Below are positions 36,958 through 45,419 of a DNA stretch of 64,000 nucleotides, piece by piece. The notes below the pieces were generated by a model. It had not been told where the DNA came from. It did no database searches and saw nothing but the letters and a program-made list of their open reading frames with translations. The number at the start of each line of letters is the position of its first letter. The first letter of the stretch is position 1. This DNA is from an uncultured Bacteroidales bacterium. Its GTDB lineage: Bacteria > Bacteroidota > Bacteroidia > Bacteroidales > Muribaculaceae. A program made the position numbers and the translations under genes. The stretch spans positions 1 to 64,000 of the forward strand of contig CADAAI010000001.1 of NCBI GenBank assembly GCA_902785925.1, given 5' to 3'.

Positions 36958-37317
36958 AATATCTAAACCAGATCACACCAGCGTCTCAAGCGAGACTAAC
37001 TCATTCTCAGTTTCCACACGAAAAGCGGAGATTAGTTAAGTTTTTTGTGTTGTGCCAATCATAACACTATTGCGTTGGACAACACCGCAAAATTAAAAAG
37101 AAGAGAAGTTTTGCTAAAAGACATTCTGCATGAAACTGAAAACGCTCATCGAGGATTAAGCACTACCATTCTCAATGTCATTCTTAGCAATAATTGCAGT
37201 TATCGTACCACAAAATTTCGATTTAGCGAGAGCAACGTCAAGCGTGTTTGAGCATAGCCTATGCGTAAGAGATTTATGCAAAATAACTGCAACCACTTCT
37301 ATGTGAAAGACAAAGTG
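36958..37317. other. Intergenic stretch without a recognised gene
   Basis: This 360-bp AT-rich stretch contains a short hairpin (GTCTCAAGCGAGAC near 36983) and an unconserved 68-codon open frame on the plus strand (37045-37251) that I do not believe is a gene. Together with the broken gene that follows it gives the impression of decayed DNA. Confidence 0.4.
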
Positions 37318-37623
37318 TTATTTCTTTTTACACCAACTATTAATGATTAGTATTCCTAAATATATTAAATTGAAACATAGGATTGGAATAAACATCACAA
37401 TTAAAATGTTTTCGGTCAAGAACGGAATCCAACAAACAAGTAAAGGCAATAAACACATTAATGCAACAACAAATCTAAGTCGCTTGATATCGTATTGCTG
37501 TCATTCTTTCTCTGTGGCCGTCTTATAACCAGCGATATGGTTGTCACCCTTTCCAGACAAAATGATTCCGCAAAGTACAATAAATATTATCGAAATAATC
37601 GAAACAATTATAATTTCAATCAT
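37318..37623 (-). pseudogene. DUF3784-like membrane protein gene split by one in-frame TGA
   Basis: Reading the minus strand from ATG 37623 gives MIEIIIVSIISIIFIVLCG, then LSGKGDNHIAGYKTATEKE, then TGA at 37501-37503 (codon 41). The same frame continues QQYDIKRLRFVVALM and two further hydrophobic segments to a TAA at 37318. The layout (one helix, a GKGxxxIAGYxT motif, an E-[x]-x-x-YD motif, two more helices, about 100 residues) is that of DUF3784 proteins. In that family the residue at the stop position is usually part of a charged KEEKxxYD run; a CGA-to-TGA change would explain it. The frame is otherwise undamaged, so the mutation looks recent. A sequencing error is the main alternative. Confidence 0.75.
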
Positions 37624-37802
37624 TATTCAGACTTTAGACTATAAAGATACAACATTTTTTAGACCAGCGGACATGTGCTTTCTTTTTATTTAAAAAAATT
37701 GTTGGAGCGAACAATCTCGAGTATCAATGATGGAGTAGTCGACCTCAGATCATGGGAATAAATACTGTCTAAATCAATGACGATTCTGTTTTAAATTTAT
37801 TT

Positions 37803-38399
37803 TCATTCCTTTTCGGTTACACCATCTAAACTCAATAAGCGCTCACGTAACTCGGGCAGCTTATCTGCATCCATTTGGATTGTCATGGAACAAACATTGT
37901 CAAACTGTTGTTCAAGAACCTTTAGGTCGCCGTTTTTTACTATTTTCATTACATCGTTCATGGCAAGGTAAGGAAATGTGAACGAAAAGGTTGCTTGTTC
38001 GTGACACTCAAGAATCTCGCCAGCCTCAATTGCAGTGCGGGCTGCCTCACGATAAGCAACGATGAGTCCTGAGGTACCAAGCTTAATACCTCCAAAATAG
38101 CGCACCACAGCAATCACCACATTAGTAAGTCCATAAGAGTTAATCTGACCAAGGATTGGTTTACCTGCAGTGCCACTTGGCTCGCCATTATCACTTGAAA
38201 GATATTCATCACGCTGGGTGCCAATCATATAAGCCCAACAGCAATGACGTGCATCGTGATACTTGTTGGAAATCTGCTTGATGAGCGCCTTTGCCTCCTC
38301 GGCACTTGAAGCAGGCTGAGCAATTGCAATGAACTTACTCATCTTCTCCTTATAGATGCCTTGCGACATACCTTTCAACGTCTTGTAGAAATCGCTCAT
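37803..38399 (-). CDS. YigZ/IMPACT family protein
   Basis: The 198-aa protein has the UPF0029 N-terminal domain with the signature NGEPSGTAGKPIL, VVRYFGGIKLGTSGLI and an AWMIG-like AYMIG. A short C-terminal DUF1949-type domain ends LLSLDGVTEKE. IMPACT homologues modulate GCN2 in eukaryotes; the bacterial role is uncertain. I start at ATG 38399 (MSDFYKTL). Nineteen further codons upstream back to a TTG at 38456 would include the promoter itself. Confidence 0.9.
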   Translation of the reverse strand: MSDFYKTLKGMSQGIYKEKMSKFIAIAQPASSAEEAKALIKQISNKYHDARHCCWAYMIGTQRDEYLSSDNGEPSGTAGKPILGQINSYGLTNVVIAVVRYFGGIKLGTSGLIVAYREAARTAIEAGEILECHEQATFSFTFPYLAMNDVMKIVKNGDLKVLEQQFDNVCSMTIQMDADKLPELRERLLSLDGVTEKE

Positions 38400-38426
38400 T
38401 TTATTATCAGTGATTGAAACTTGCCA

Positions 38427-38457
38427 CAAATATAGCACTTTTTTCGCTTGTAACAAA
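38427..38457 (-). promoter_or_regulatory. Promoter of yigZ
   Basis: On the minus strand TTTG (38457-38454) and TATATTTG (38434-38427) are 19 bp apart, an exact consensus match. It fixes the start codon at 38399. Confidence 0.7.
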
Positions 38458-38510
38458 GAGTGGGTTATTCATCAAATGTATTATTCTTATGTTATTCTTG
38501 TATTTTAATG

Positions 38511-38542
38511 TTGATTTTCTCAACAACAGAATACTATATTTG
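38511..38542 (+). promoter_or_regulatory. Orphan plus-strand promoter reading into repeat copy 1
   Basis: TTG at 38511-38513 and TATATTTG at 38535-38542 are 21 bp apart. The next gene starts at 39111 and has its own -7 box (39034-39041), so this promoter would first transcribe the non-coding repeat. Confidence 0.4.
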
Positions 38543-38563
38543 CGCGACAATCAATCTCAAAGC

Positions 38564-38816
38564 GCTCATTGACATTCTGCAACCTCTTTCCTCTTCCCTC
38601 TCACCTCTCACCGAAAACGCTTACAATCCGTAACCGAGTCTTTTTTGCGCAAACTGTCCCACCCACCATCAAACATTAAGCAATTTGCTCCCCTCTCCTT
38701 AACATCCAAAACAAAATTTGCCATTATGACTACAACCACTCAAACTTAAAAAAATTTTTTTCAAAAAGTGTCCCATTTTTTCCACTTCCCAAAAAATCCA
38801 ACTTACAATCCGTAAC
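38564..38816 (+). repeat. Dispersed non-coding repeat, copy 1
   Basis: This intergenic stretch shares a series of ordered blocks with the reverse complement of 62651-62965. The blocks are GCTCATTGACAT, a pyrimidine tract (CTCTTCCCTCTCACC), GCTTACAATCCGTAAC (38619-38634), TTTTTTGCGCAAACTGTCCC (38641-38660), an A7T7 core followed by GTGTCCCA and TTTTTCCACTT (about 38744-38787), and CCAACTTACAATCCGTAAC (38798-38816). No reading frame is conserved. A further pyrimidine tract and TGCATTGTGCATTA follow at 38855-38910. It lies between divergent genes. Confidence 0.8.
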
Positions 38817-39033
38817 CCATGTTCCCGATCTCAAACGAACTACCTCGTGCAGCCCTCTCTCCTCTTCCCTCTTCCCTCTTCCCTCTCACCTGAAAATGCA
38901 TTGTGCATTAGAGAAGCTCTTCCCTCTCCTCAGACTCAGGTAAGTCCGCCGATTCAACCGATTCAACACCTCCAAGTTTACGCACACTCTAACTTAACAC
39001 TTAAAACTTAACACTCACATCAATTTTTTTTTG

Positions 39034-39041
39034 TAACTTTG
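39034..39041 (+). promoter_or_regulatory. -7 box of the DUF4494-yggS unit
   Basis: TAACTTTG at 39034-39041 precedes the start codon by about 70 bp. No -33 element is obvious. Confidence 0.5.
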
Positions 39042-39110
39042 TCATCGTTTTAGCACCTTTGGTGACTCAAACTACTAATTCTCAACGCAATAACATAAAA
39101 GAATACATTT

Positions 39111-39578
39111 ATGGCAACTTATTTTGAATGTAAAGTAAAATATGAGCGCACGCTTGACACTGGAGCGCAGAAAATCGTAACTGAGCCCTATCTTGTCGAT
39201 GCTCTATCTTTCACCGAGGCCGAAGCTCGCATTACCGAGGAAGTTCAGCCATTCACCACTGGTGAGTTTGCTGTCACTGCCGTCAAAAAAGTAAAATTCG
39301 ACGACATATTTTTCCATGAAGGTGGAGACCGCTGGTACAAGGTGAAAATCAACATGATAACTATTGATGAGAAAACTGCTGCCGAGAAGCGCACATCAAG
39401 CAATTCACTAGTACAGGCTAGCGAATTCAAAGAGGCTCTCAACATATTCCTCGAAAACATGCGAGGCACAGCTTTCGATTACGAGATAGCTGCAATCGAC
39501 GAGACCCAACTCATGGACGTCTTCGCTGCAAACCTTACAGAGACTCTTGCCGACAAAAAAGCAAAGAAAGAAGAATAA
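39111..39578 (+). CDS. DUF4494 protein
   Basis: The 155-aa cytoplasmic protein begins ATYFECKVKYERTLDTGAQK and contains EPYLVDALSFTEAEARITEE and FHEGGDRWYKVKI, matching the Bacteroidetes-specific DUF4494 family across its length. No function is established. It is 18 bp upstream of yggS, an arrangement that may link it to pyridoxal phosphate balance or simply reflect operon structure. Confidence 0.9.
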   Translation: MATYFECKVKYERTLDTGAQKIVTEPYLVDALSFTEAEARITEEVQPFTTGEFAVTAVKKVKFDDIFFHEGGDRWYKVKINMITIDEKTAAEKRTSSNSLVQASEFKEALNIFLENMRGTAFDYEIAAIDETQLMDVFAANLTETLADKKAKKEE

Positions 39579-39596
39579 CAATTAAAATAACAACTA

Positions 39597-40265
39597 ATGT
39601 CTGTCGCTCAAAATCTACAACACATCATAGCGCAACTACCTGAAGGTGTGAATTTGGTGGCCGTTTCGAAATTCCACCCGATTGAAAAAATAATGGAAGC
39701 CTACAAGGCTGGGCAACGTATCTTTGGTGAGAACCGGGCACAAGAACTTGCCACTAAAGCCCCCCAAATGCCCACCGACATTGAGTGGCACTTCATTGGG
39801 CACCTTCAAAAGAACAAAGTGCGCATGATAATGCCTTGGGCATCAACTATACAAAGTATCGACTCTGTAGAATTGCTTCAACTAGTCAACAAGGAAGCAG
39901 CAAGAATCAATCGCCATGTTAATGTTCTACTTCAACTTCACGTGGCTAAGGAGCAGACAAAAAGCGGATTCACTGTTGAAGAAATTCTCAATACAGCCAA
40001 CGAGGGGGCATTCGACAACCTGAGTAATGTCACTATCTGCGGAGTGATGGCTATGGCAACATTCACCGACGACATGACCCAGGTAGCAAGCGAGTTTGAA
40101 CTGGTGCATAACACTTTTCTCACCCTACGCGACAAGAACTTTGCCAGCAACACTGAATTCAAGCAAATAAGTATGGGTATGAGTGATGACTGGCCCATTG
40201 CCGTGAAGCACGGTGCCACCCTTGTTCGAATTGGCACCGACATTTTCGGAGCAAGAGAATACTAA
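39597..40265 (+). CDS. YggS-family PLP homeostasis protein
   Basis: The 222-aa fold-III PLP-binding protein has the Schiff-base Lys25 in LVAVSKFHP. It also has FGENRAQEL, WHFIGHLQKNK, and the phosphate-binding C-terminal MGMSDDWPIAVKHGATLVRIGT, given here as one conserved region. Proteins of this family carry PLP and keep B6 vitamers balanced without a known catalytic activity. It is co-transcribed with the DUF4494 gene. Confidence 0.94.
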   Translation: MSVAQNLQHIIAQLPEGVNLVAVSKFHPIEKIMEAYKAGQRIFGENRAQELATKAPQMPTDIEWHFIGHLQKNKVRMIMPWASTIQSIDSVELLQLVNKEAARINRHVNVLLQLHVAKEQTKSGFTVEEILNTANEGAFDNLSNVTICGVMAMATFTDDMTQVASEFELVHNTFLTLRDKNFASNTEFKQISMGMSDDWPIAVKHGATLVRIGTDIFGAREY

Positions 40266-40293
40266 AAATATTGCAAAAATAATCACATTAACT

Positions 40294-40323
40294 TGCCACT
40301 TAAATAAAAATTTGTACCTTTAC
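40294..40323 (+). promoter_or_regulatory. Promoter of the MFS transporter gene
   Basis: TTG at 40294-40296 and TACCTTTA at 40316-40323 are 19 bp apart; the -7 box has one mismatch to TAnnTTTG. Confidence 0.45.
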
Positions 40324-40372
40324 AACAATTTTAAAAAAACGAATATTAACATCTAAAATACTATCAAAAACA

Positions 40373-41689
40373 ATGACACAACAACAAAAAAAGAATGGTT
40401 CCATCATCGCTATCATCACGATGATGTTTCTCTATGCAATGATTGCATTCGTGACTAATTTGGCAGCTCCTATTGGCGTGGTCATGAAGAATGACCCCGA
40501 AGTGGGAGGATCTAACTTCCTCGCAATGATGGGTAACTTCATGAACTTCCTCGCCTATTTCTTCATGGGAATTCCTGCAGGAAAGATGCTCACACGCATT
40601 GGTTATAAAAAAACTGCTTTGTTTGGCATCTTGTGTGGTTTTATTGGGGTACTCGTTCAGTTCTTATCAGGATTTGAAGCACTCGAAGGCTATACCGACA
40701 ACACCATCTATCTCCTTGGAGCATTCATTTCGGGCGTATCTGTGTGCCTTCTCAACACCGTTGTTAACCCAATGCTCAACCTCATAGGTGGTGGCGGCAA
40801 GCGAGGCAACCAGCTCAACATGATTGGCGGCACCTTTAATTCGTTGGCAGCCACTTTCACCCCTATGTTGGTGGGCGCCCTAATTGGCGAGCTTACTAAA
40901 GAAAGCGACTTCGCCGACGTTAACCTTGTGCTCTATATCGCAATGGCAGTGTTTGCTGCAGCATTCCTTGTTCTGGTATTTGTTCCTATTAAAGATCCAG
41001 AAATTGGCAAGGTTACAAAGGATACCAAGTTTGAACATTCTCCTTGGAAATTCCGTCACTTCGTGCTCGGAGCAATCGGCATCTTCATCTACGTGGGTGT
41101 AGAAGTTGGTATTCCTGGCACTCTCAATTTCTACATTAGCGACACGACGACAAAGGGCGCTGGCCTGCTTGCCAACGCTGCGGCAATAGGCGGTATGGTA
41201 GCCGGAACCTACTGGCTGCTCATGCTCGTAGGCCGAATCATTGGTGGAGCTATTGCCAGCAAGGTATCGAGTAAAACCATGATGATTGTGGTAACCATCA
41301 TTGGAATGGCACTTATCCTTTGCGCTATGTTCATTGGAAAAGAAACCCAGACCTCTATGCCAGTGTTTACTGGTAGCGGATTTGCTATGGAGACCGTGCC
41401 ACTGAGCGCACTCCTTCTCGTCCTCTGCGGTCTTTGCACTTCGGTAATGTGGTCATGCGTCTTCAACCTCGCCACCGAGGGACTAGGCAAGTACACAGCA
41501 GCCGCTAGTGGTATCTTCATGATGATGGTTGTTGGTGGTGGTGTACTGCCTCTCATCCAAAATGCAATCGCCGACAGTTCACTCGGATACATGTTCTCTT
41601 ACATCGTTCCTTTGATAGGACTTGCTTACTTGTGCTTCTACGCACTCGCTGGATGCAAGAATGTAAATACCGACATTCCTGTTGAATAA
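40373..41689 (+). CDS. MFS transporter, FHS/glucose-galactose-like
   Basis: The 438-aa protein has twelve predicted transmembrane helices. It has the FHS-type first-loop motif GIPAGKMLTRIGYKKTALFG and a conserved Asn-rich fourth helix (SVCLLNTVVNPMLNLIGGGGKRGNQLN in one region, with NPMLN and GGxxxRGN). These features recall sugar:proton symporters of the FucP/GluP group. It lies upstream of transketolase, which suits import of a monosaccharide feeding the pentose phosphate pathway; the substrate itself is not readable. Confidence 0.85.
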   Translation: MTQQQKKNGSIIAIITMMFLYAMIAFVTNLAAPIGVVMKNDPEVGGSNFLAMMGNFMNFLAYFFMGIPAGKMLTRIGYKKTALFGILCGFIGVLVQFLSGFEALEGYTDNTIYLLGAFISGVSVCLLNTVVNPMLNLIGGGGKRGNQLNMIGGTFNSLAATFTPMLVGALIGELTKESDFADVNLVLYIAMAVFAAAFLVLVFVPIKDPEIGKVTKDTKFEHSPWKFRHFVLGAIGIFIYVGVEVGIPGTLNFYISDTTTKGAGLLANAAAIGGMVAGTYWLLMLVGRIIGGAIASKVSSKTMMIVVTIIGMALILCAMFIGKETQTSMPVFTGSGFAMETVPLSALLLVLCGLCTSVMWSCVFNLATEGLGKYTAAASGIFMMMVVGGGVLPLIQNAIADSSLGYMFSYIVPLIGLAYLCFYALAGCKNVNTDIPVE

Positions 41690-41717
41690 TTCATAACATA
41701 CTGTTTTCCAACACTAT

Positions 41718-41756
41718 AAGGACGGTGTCTTAAAAAGCATCGTCCTTGTTTTTACT
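41718..41756 (+). terminator. Terminator of the MFS gene
   Basis: AAGGACG at 41718-41724 pairs with CGTCCTT at 41741-41747 (stem extended by TG/CA after a mismatch), followed by GTTTTTAC. Confidence 0.7.
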
Positions 41757-41839
41757 TTTTCAGTAAAAAAACTCTTTTTTTCTTGCACATTATTATAATA
41801 ATAACTATCTTCGTGACGTAATAATAGAAACTATATTTT

Positions 41840-43894
41840 ATGATAAATATCAATTTATTGAATCGCGCGGCCAACAATATTAGAATCTTAGCCGCTGCAA
41901 TGGTTGAGAACGCAAAATCGGGTCACCCAGGTGGTGCTATGGGTGGAGCCGACTTTGCAAATGTGCTATACAGCTCTTACCTCATTCACGACCCCGACAA
42001 CCCTCGCTGGTTCGCTCGCGACCGCTTCTTCCTTGATCCTGGTCACATGTCACCAATGCTATATGCCACCTTATTCATGACAGGAAAATACAGCATAGAC
42101 GACATCAAGGCTTTCCGTTCTTGGGGAAGTATCACACCTGGTCACCCCGAGCTTGATGTGGAACACGGTGTGGAGAATACCAGTGGTCCTCTTGGCCAAG
42201 GCCATGTAATGGCTGTGGGCTGCGCCATTGCCGAGCGATTCATCGCTGCACACTTCAGCGAAGTCTTCGCCCACAAGACTTACGCATTCATAAGCGATGG
42301 CGGTGTTCAAGAGGGCATCTCTCAAGAGGCAGGACGATTGGCAGGGCTCCTTGGCTTAAGCAACCTTATCATGTTCTACGACAGTAATTCTGTTCAGCTA
42401 TCCACAATGTGCGATGCAGTAAGTTGCGAGGACACCGCCATGAAATACAGAGCCTGGAATTGGAACGTAATAGAAATCGACGGCACCGACCCAGTTGCCA
42501 TAGCCAATGCTATCGGCAAAGCACAACACGAGACCAAGCGACCCACCATCATCATTGGCAAGACTATCATGGGCCGCGGATGTGTCACCGAGGACGGCAA
42601 GAATTTCGAGGGCCAGTGCAGCACTCACGGCAATCCACTCAGTAAATCGGGAGCAAGTTTCGAGAAAACAATCGAGAATCTGGGAGGAGACGCCACCAAT
42701 CCTTGGCAGGTGTTCCCCGAAGCTGCTGAGCTATACAGCAAGAGAGCAGAACAATTGCGCGCCATAGTGGCCGAACGCAAAGCCAAGGAACAAGCGTGGC
42801 GTAAAGCTAATCCCGAAAAAGCAACCCGACTCGACCGTTATATCAAAGGCGAAGTTGACGCTATTGACTATGCCACCATAGAACACAAACCGAATCTTGC
42901 CACACGTGCTTCTAGCGCTAATGTCCTCTCGGCACTGGCACAAGGGGTGGGTAACATGATCGTATCAAGCGCCGATCTTGCCAACAGCGACAAGACCGAC
43001 GGATTTCTCAAGAAAACCAAAGCCTTCACTCGTGGCGACTTTGAAGGAGCATTCCTTCAGGCTGGCGTTAGTGAGCTAGCTATGACAGCCCTCATCAATG
43101 GTATTGTTCTACACGGAGGCATGATTGCCGCATGCGGCACGTTCTTCGTCTTCAGCGATTACATGAAACCAGCAGTGCGACTCTCTGCACTCATGGAGCT
43201 GCCCGTTAAGTTCATATGGACTCACGACGCTTTCCGCGTGGGCGAGGATGGACCCACTCACGAACCAGTAGAGCAAGAGGCCCAAATCCGACTGATGGAG
43301 GAGCTAAAAAACCATAGCGGCCGCAACAGCATGCTTGTGCTCCGTCCAGCCGATAGCGCAGAGTGCACGGTGGCATGGAAGATGGCAATGGAGAACACCC
43401 TAACTCCTACCGCCCTCATCCTATCTAGACAGAACATTAATGACCTACCTTCACAGAACGGTGACGACTATGCTGCTCGCTACAACGACGCACTACAAGC
43501 AGAGCGAGGCGCATACATATTATATAAAGACGAAAAACCCGAGATCGTGCTTGTGGGCAACGGATCTGAGGTAGCGACACTTTTAGATGCCGCACAGATC
43601 ATAAAGGCTCAACAAGAGTTCAGGGTACAAATTGTTTCCATTCCTTCAATAGGTCTATTCAAGAACCAACCCGTGGATTACCAGAACAAGGTGATTCCAC
43701 CCGAGTTGCCTGCATTTGGACTCACAGCAGGATTGCCTTCAACTCTACAAAGCGTAGTTTACCAAGGCACTATTTTCGGGCTTGACCACTTTGGGGCCTC
43801 GGCACCCTACAAAGTTTTGGACGAAAAATTCGGATTTTCGCCTCAAAATATCGCCTCAAAAGTGCTCGAAACCCTAAAAAATGCCAAAAAATAG
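41840..43894 (+). CDS. tkt: Transketolase
   Basis: The 684-aa enzyme has the complete TPP-enzyme layout: the N-terminal PP domain (NAKSGHPGGAMG, GPLGQGHVMAVG, ISDGGVQEGISQEA for ThDP-Mg binding), the Pyr domain (about 350-530; FVFSDYMKPAVRLSAL, DGPTHEPVEQEA), and the C-terminal domain. It moves two-carbon units in the pentose phosphate pathway. The usual GDG motif reads SDGG, as in some bacterial forms. It is probably a single-gene unit; the -7 element is a weak TATCTTCG near 41806. Confidence 0.95.
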   Translation: MININLLNRAANNIRILAAAMVENAKSGHPGGAMGGADFANVLYSSYLIHDPDNPRWFARDRFFLDPGHMSPMLYATLFMTGKYSIDDIKAFRSWGSITPGHPELDVEHGVENTSGPLGQGHVMAVGCAIAERFIAAHFSEVFAHKTYAFISDGGVQEGISQEAGRLAGLLGLSNLIMFYDSNSVQLSTMCDAVSCEDTAMKYRAWNWNVIEIDGTDPVAIANAIGKAQHETKRPTIIIGKTIMGRGCVTEDGKNFEGQCSTHGNPLSKSGASFEKTIENLGGDATNPWQVFPEAAELYSKRAEQLRAIVAERKAKEQAWRKANPEKATRLDRYIKGEVDAIDYATIEHKPNLATRASSANVLSALAQGVGNMIVSSADLANSDKTDGFLKKTKAFTRGDFEGAFLQAGVSELAMTALINGIVLHGGMIAACGTFFVFSDYMKPAVRLSALMELPVKFIWTHDAFRVGEDGPTHEPVEQEAQIRLMEELKNHSGRNSMLVLRPADSAECTVAWKMAMENTLTPTALILSRQNINDLPSQNGDDYAARYNDALQAERGAYILYKDEKPEIVLVGNGSEVATLLDAAQIIKAQQEFRVQIVSIPSIGLFKNQPVDYQNKVIPPELPAFGLTAGLPSTLQSVVYQGTIFGLDHFGASAPYKVLDEKFGFSPQNIASKVLETLKNAKK

Positions 43895-43947
43895 CACTTT
43901 TTTGAAGATTTTTTTGGCAAAACTATTAATATTCAAAAAAAAAGCTA

Positions 43948-43955
43948 TATATTTG
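43948..43955 (+). promoter_or_regulatory. -7 box of the second ompA-like gene
   Basis: TATATTTG at 43948-43955 precedes the start by 77 bp, leaving an AT-rich leader of about 70 nt. Confidence 0.5.
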
Positions 43956-44032
43956 CACAATGTTTTGATAAGGTATACAATTTATTTTAGTGTTTAACAA
44001 ATAAAAATTTTTATTTAAAAAAACGTAAGTCT

Positions 44033-45310
44033 ATGAAAAAGATTACATTACTAGCATGTGCATGTGCTCTTTTCTTGGCCCCTGTAGTTAACGCTCAGGA
44101 GGTACAGTACGTTGAGGATCCCGCTCAGGGCTACATCTTCAACCGTATGCAAGACAACTGGTTCATCCAGGCTGAAGGCGGTGTAGGTGTTCTTATGTCT
44201 TACAAAGATGCTCAAATGAAGCTCGGTAAGCGCATTATGGCTCCTAAGGCTAATTTGTTCATTGGTAAGTGGTTCTCTCCACTGCTGGGTGTTCGCATCG
44301 GCGGTCACTTTGAGCAGATGAAGGGCGCTACCAATACTCCTAACGCTATCGGTTTCCGCACTGACATGGGTGATCAAATGAAAGACGACGCTGGTCAGGG
44401 TATCTTCGGACAGAAGTTCAACCGTATTGGTGTAACAGGCGACGTTCTGTTTAATGTTACTAACTGGCTCTGTGGCTACAAGCCCGGTCGCTTCTACAAC
44501 GCTGTAGTTTATGCAGGTGCTTCTACTAGCTGGAACTTCTACAACGACAAGGCCGATGGCACTGGCAGCTGGAAGTACAAAGGTGCTAACAACGGTAAAG
44601 AGGGTTCTCACGACCGTAACTTCGCACTCCAGGCTGGTTTGCTCAACAGCTTCGCTCTTGGCAAGCACGTTGACCTCCTCCTCGATCTCCGTTTCGACAT
44701 GATTCAGGAGCATATCGACGGTTGGGGCCGCAAGACTTGGAACGAGTACCCAAGCGCAATGCTCGGTCTCGCATACAAGTTTGGCAAGACTGAGTGGAAC
44801 GCTCCCGTTGTTCCTATCTGCCCACAGTATGTTGATCAGACTCCCGAACTCGATGCTCTCCGCGCTAAGCTTGCTCAAGCTAACGCTAAGATCAAAGATC
44901 TCGAGAACCAACTCAACGACTGCTTGAAGAAACTCAAAAAATGCCAGGATGAGCCTAAGGGTGGCAACACCATCATCAACCAGGAAGGTCCTCTCGCTAC
45001 TGTTTACTTCCCAAGAGGTAAGTCTTACATCACTCCAGTACAAATGGAGGTTGTAAACGCTGTTTCTGAGGTAATGAACAACGAGAATGACAACTACAAG
45101 CTCACTGGTTGGGCCGACAACTGGACTGGTAACGATGCCATCAACATTAAGCTTCGTCACGACCGTGTAAACGGCGTTAAGAAAGCTCTTGAGGACAAGG
45201 GTATCGATGGTGGCCGTCTCGACACTGAGACCAACAACGAGAACCATCCACATGCAATCAACTTGCAGGCTGCTCCTCTCGGACGTTGCGTTACTATCGA
45301 GCGCAAATAA
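44033..45310 (+). CDS. OmpA-family outer-membrane protein (2)
   Basis: The 425-aa protein has a signal peptide (MKKITLLACACALFLAPVVNAQ), a beta-barrel domain (about 40-265) and a leucine-heptad linker (LDALRAKLAQANAKIKDLENQL and onward, 280-310). The C-terminal OmpA-like domain has TVYFPRGKSYITPVQMEVVN and LRHDRVNGVKKALEDKG. Codon use (almost only favoured codons) suggests very high expression, as expected for a major porin. The favoured codons also leave a 400-codon shadow frame on the opposite strand. It ends with a perfect 13-bp terminator. Confidence 0.9.
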   Translation: MKKITLLACACALFLAPVVNAQEVQYVEDPAQGYIFNRMQDNWFIQAEGGVGVLMSYKDAQMKLGKRIMAPKANLFIGKWFSPLLGVRIGGHFEQMKGATNTPNAIGFRTDMGDQMKDDAGQGIFGQKFNRIGVTGDVLFNVTNWLCGYKPGRFYNAVVYAGASTSWNFYNDKADGTGSWKYKGANNGKEGSHDRNFALQAGLLNSFALGKHVDLLLDLRFDMIQEHIDGWGRKTWNEYPSAMLGLAYKFGKTEWNAPVVPICPQYVDQTPELDALRAKLAQANAKIKDLENQLNDCLKKLKKCQDEPKGGNTIINQEGPLATVYFPRGKSYITPVQMEVVNAVSEVMNNENDNYKLTGWADNWTGNDAINIKLRHDRVNGVKKALEDKGIDGGRLDTETNNENHPHAINLQAAPLGRCVTIERK

Positions 45311-45344
45311 TTCTGAACAGAATTAACACTCGATTAAAATGAAC

Positions 45345-45374
45345 AAAAAGTCCCGCAATTATGCGGGACTTTTT
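45345..45374 (+). terminator. Terminator of the second ompA-like gene
   Basis: AAAAAGTCCCGCA at 45345-45357 pairs perfectly with TGCGGGACTTTTT at 45362-45374 around ATTA. Confidence 0.92.
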
Positions 45375-45377
45375 TAT

Positions 45378-45385
45378 TATCTTTG
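45378..45385 (+). promoter_or_regulatory. -7 box of the MATE gene
   Basis: TATCTTTG at 45378-45385 begins 4 bp after the preceding terminator and 35 bp before the ATG at 45420, so the open frame reaching back to 45339 is not coding. Confidence 0.6.
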
Positions 45386-45419
45386 CATCACACTTTTATA
45401 CACCTTATTATATATAATA

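Noticed and set aside
37045..37251. 68-codon plus-strand frame in the gap after the thioesterase
   Set aside because: It has no hydrophobic or domain pattern, no -7 box at a suitable distance and atypical composition. It was left as intergenic.
37501..37503. TGA in the DUF3784-like gene read as selenocysteine
   Set aside because: There is no SECIS-like hairpin directly after it, no redox motif around it, and the family has charged residues there. A nonsense mutation is simpler.
38581..38910. CRISPR-like or tandem array in the pyrimidine-rich region
   Set aside because: The repeated CTCTTCCC units are simple low-complexity tracts with no spacer structure.
44051..45253. 400-codon open frame on the minus strand opposite the second OmpA gene
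   Set aside because: It mirrors the highly biased codons of the plus-strand gene, has no signal or domain, and has no promoter or partner. The plus-strand frame has clear OmpA domains.
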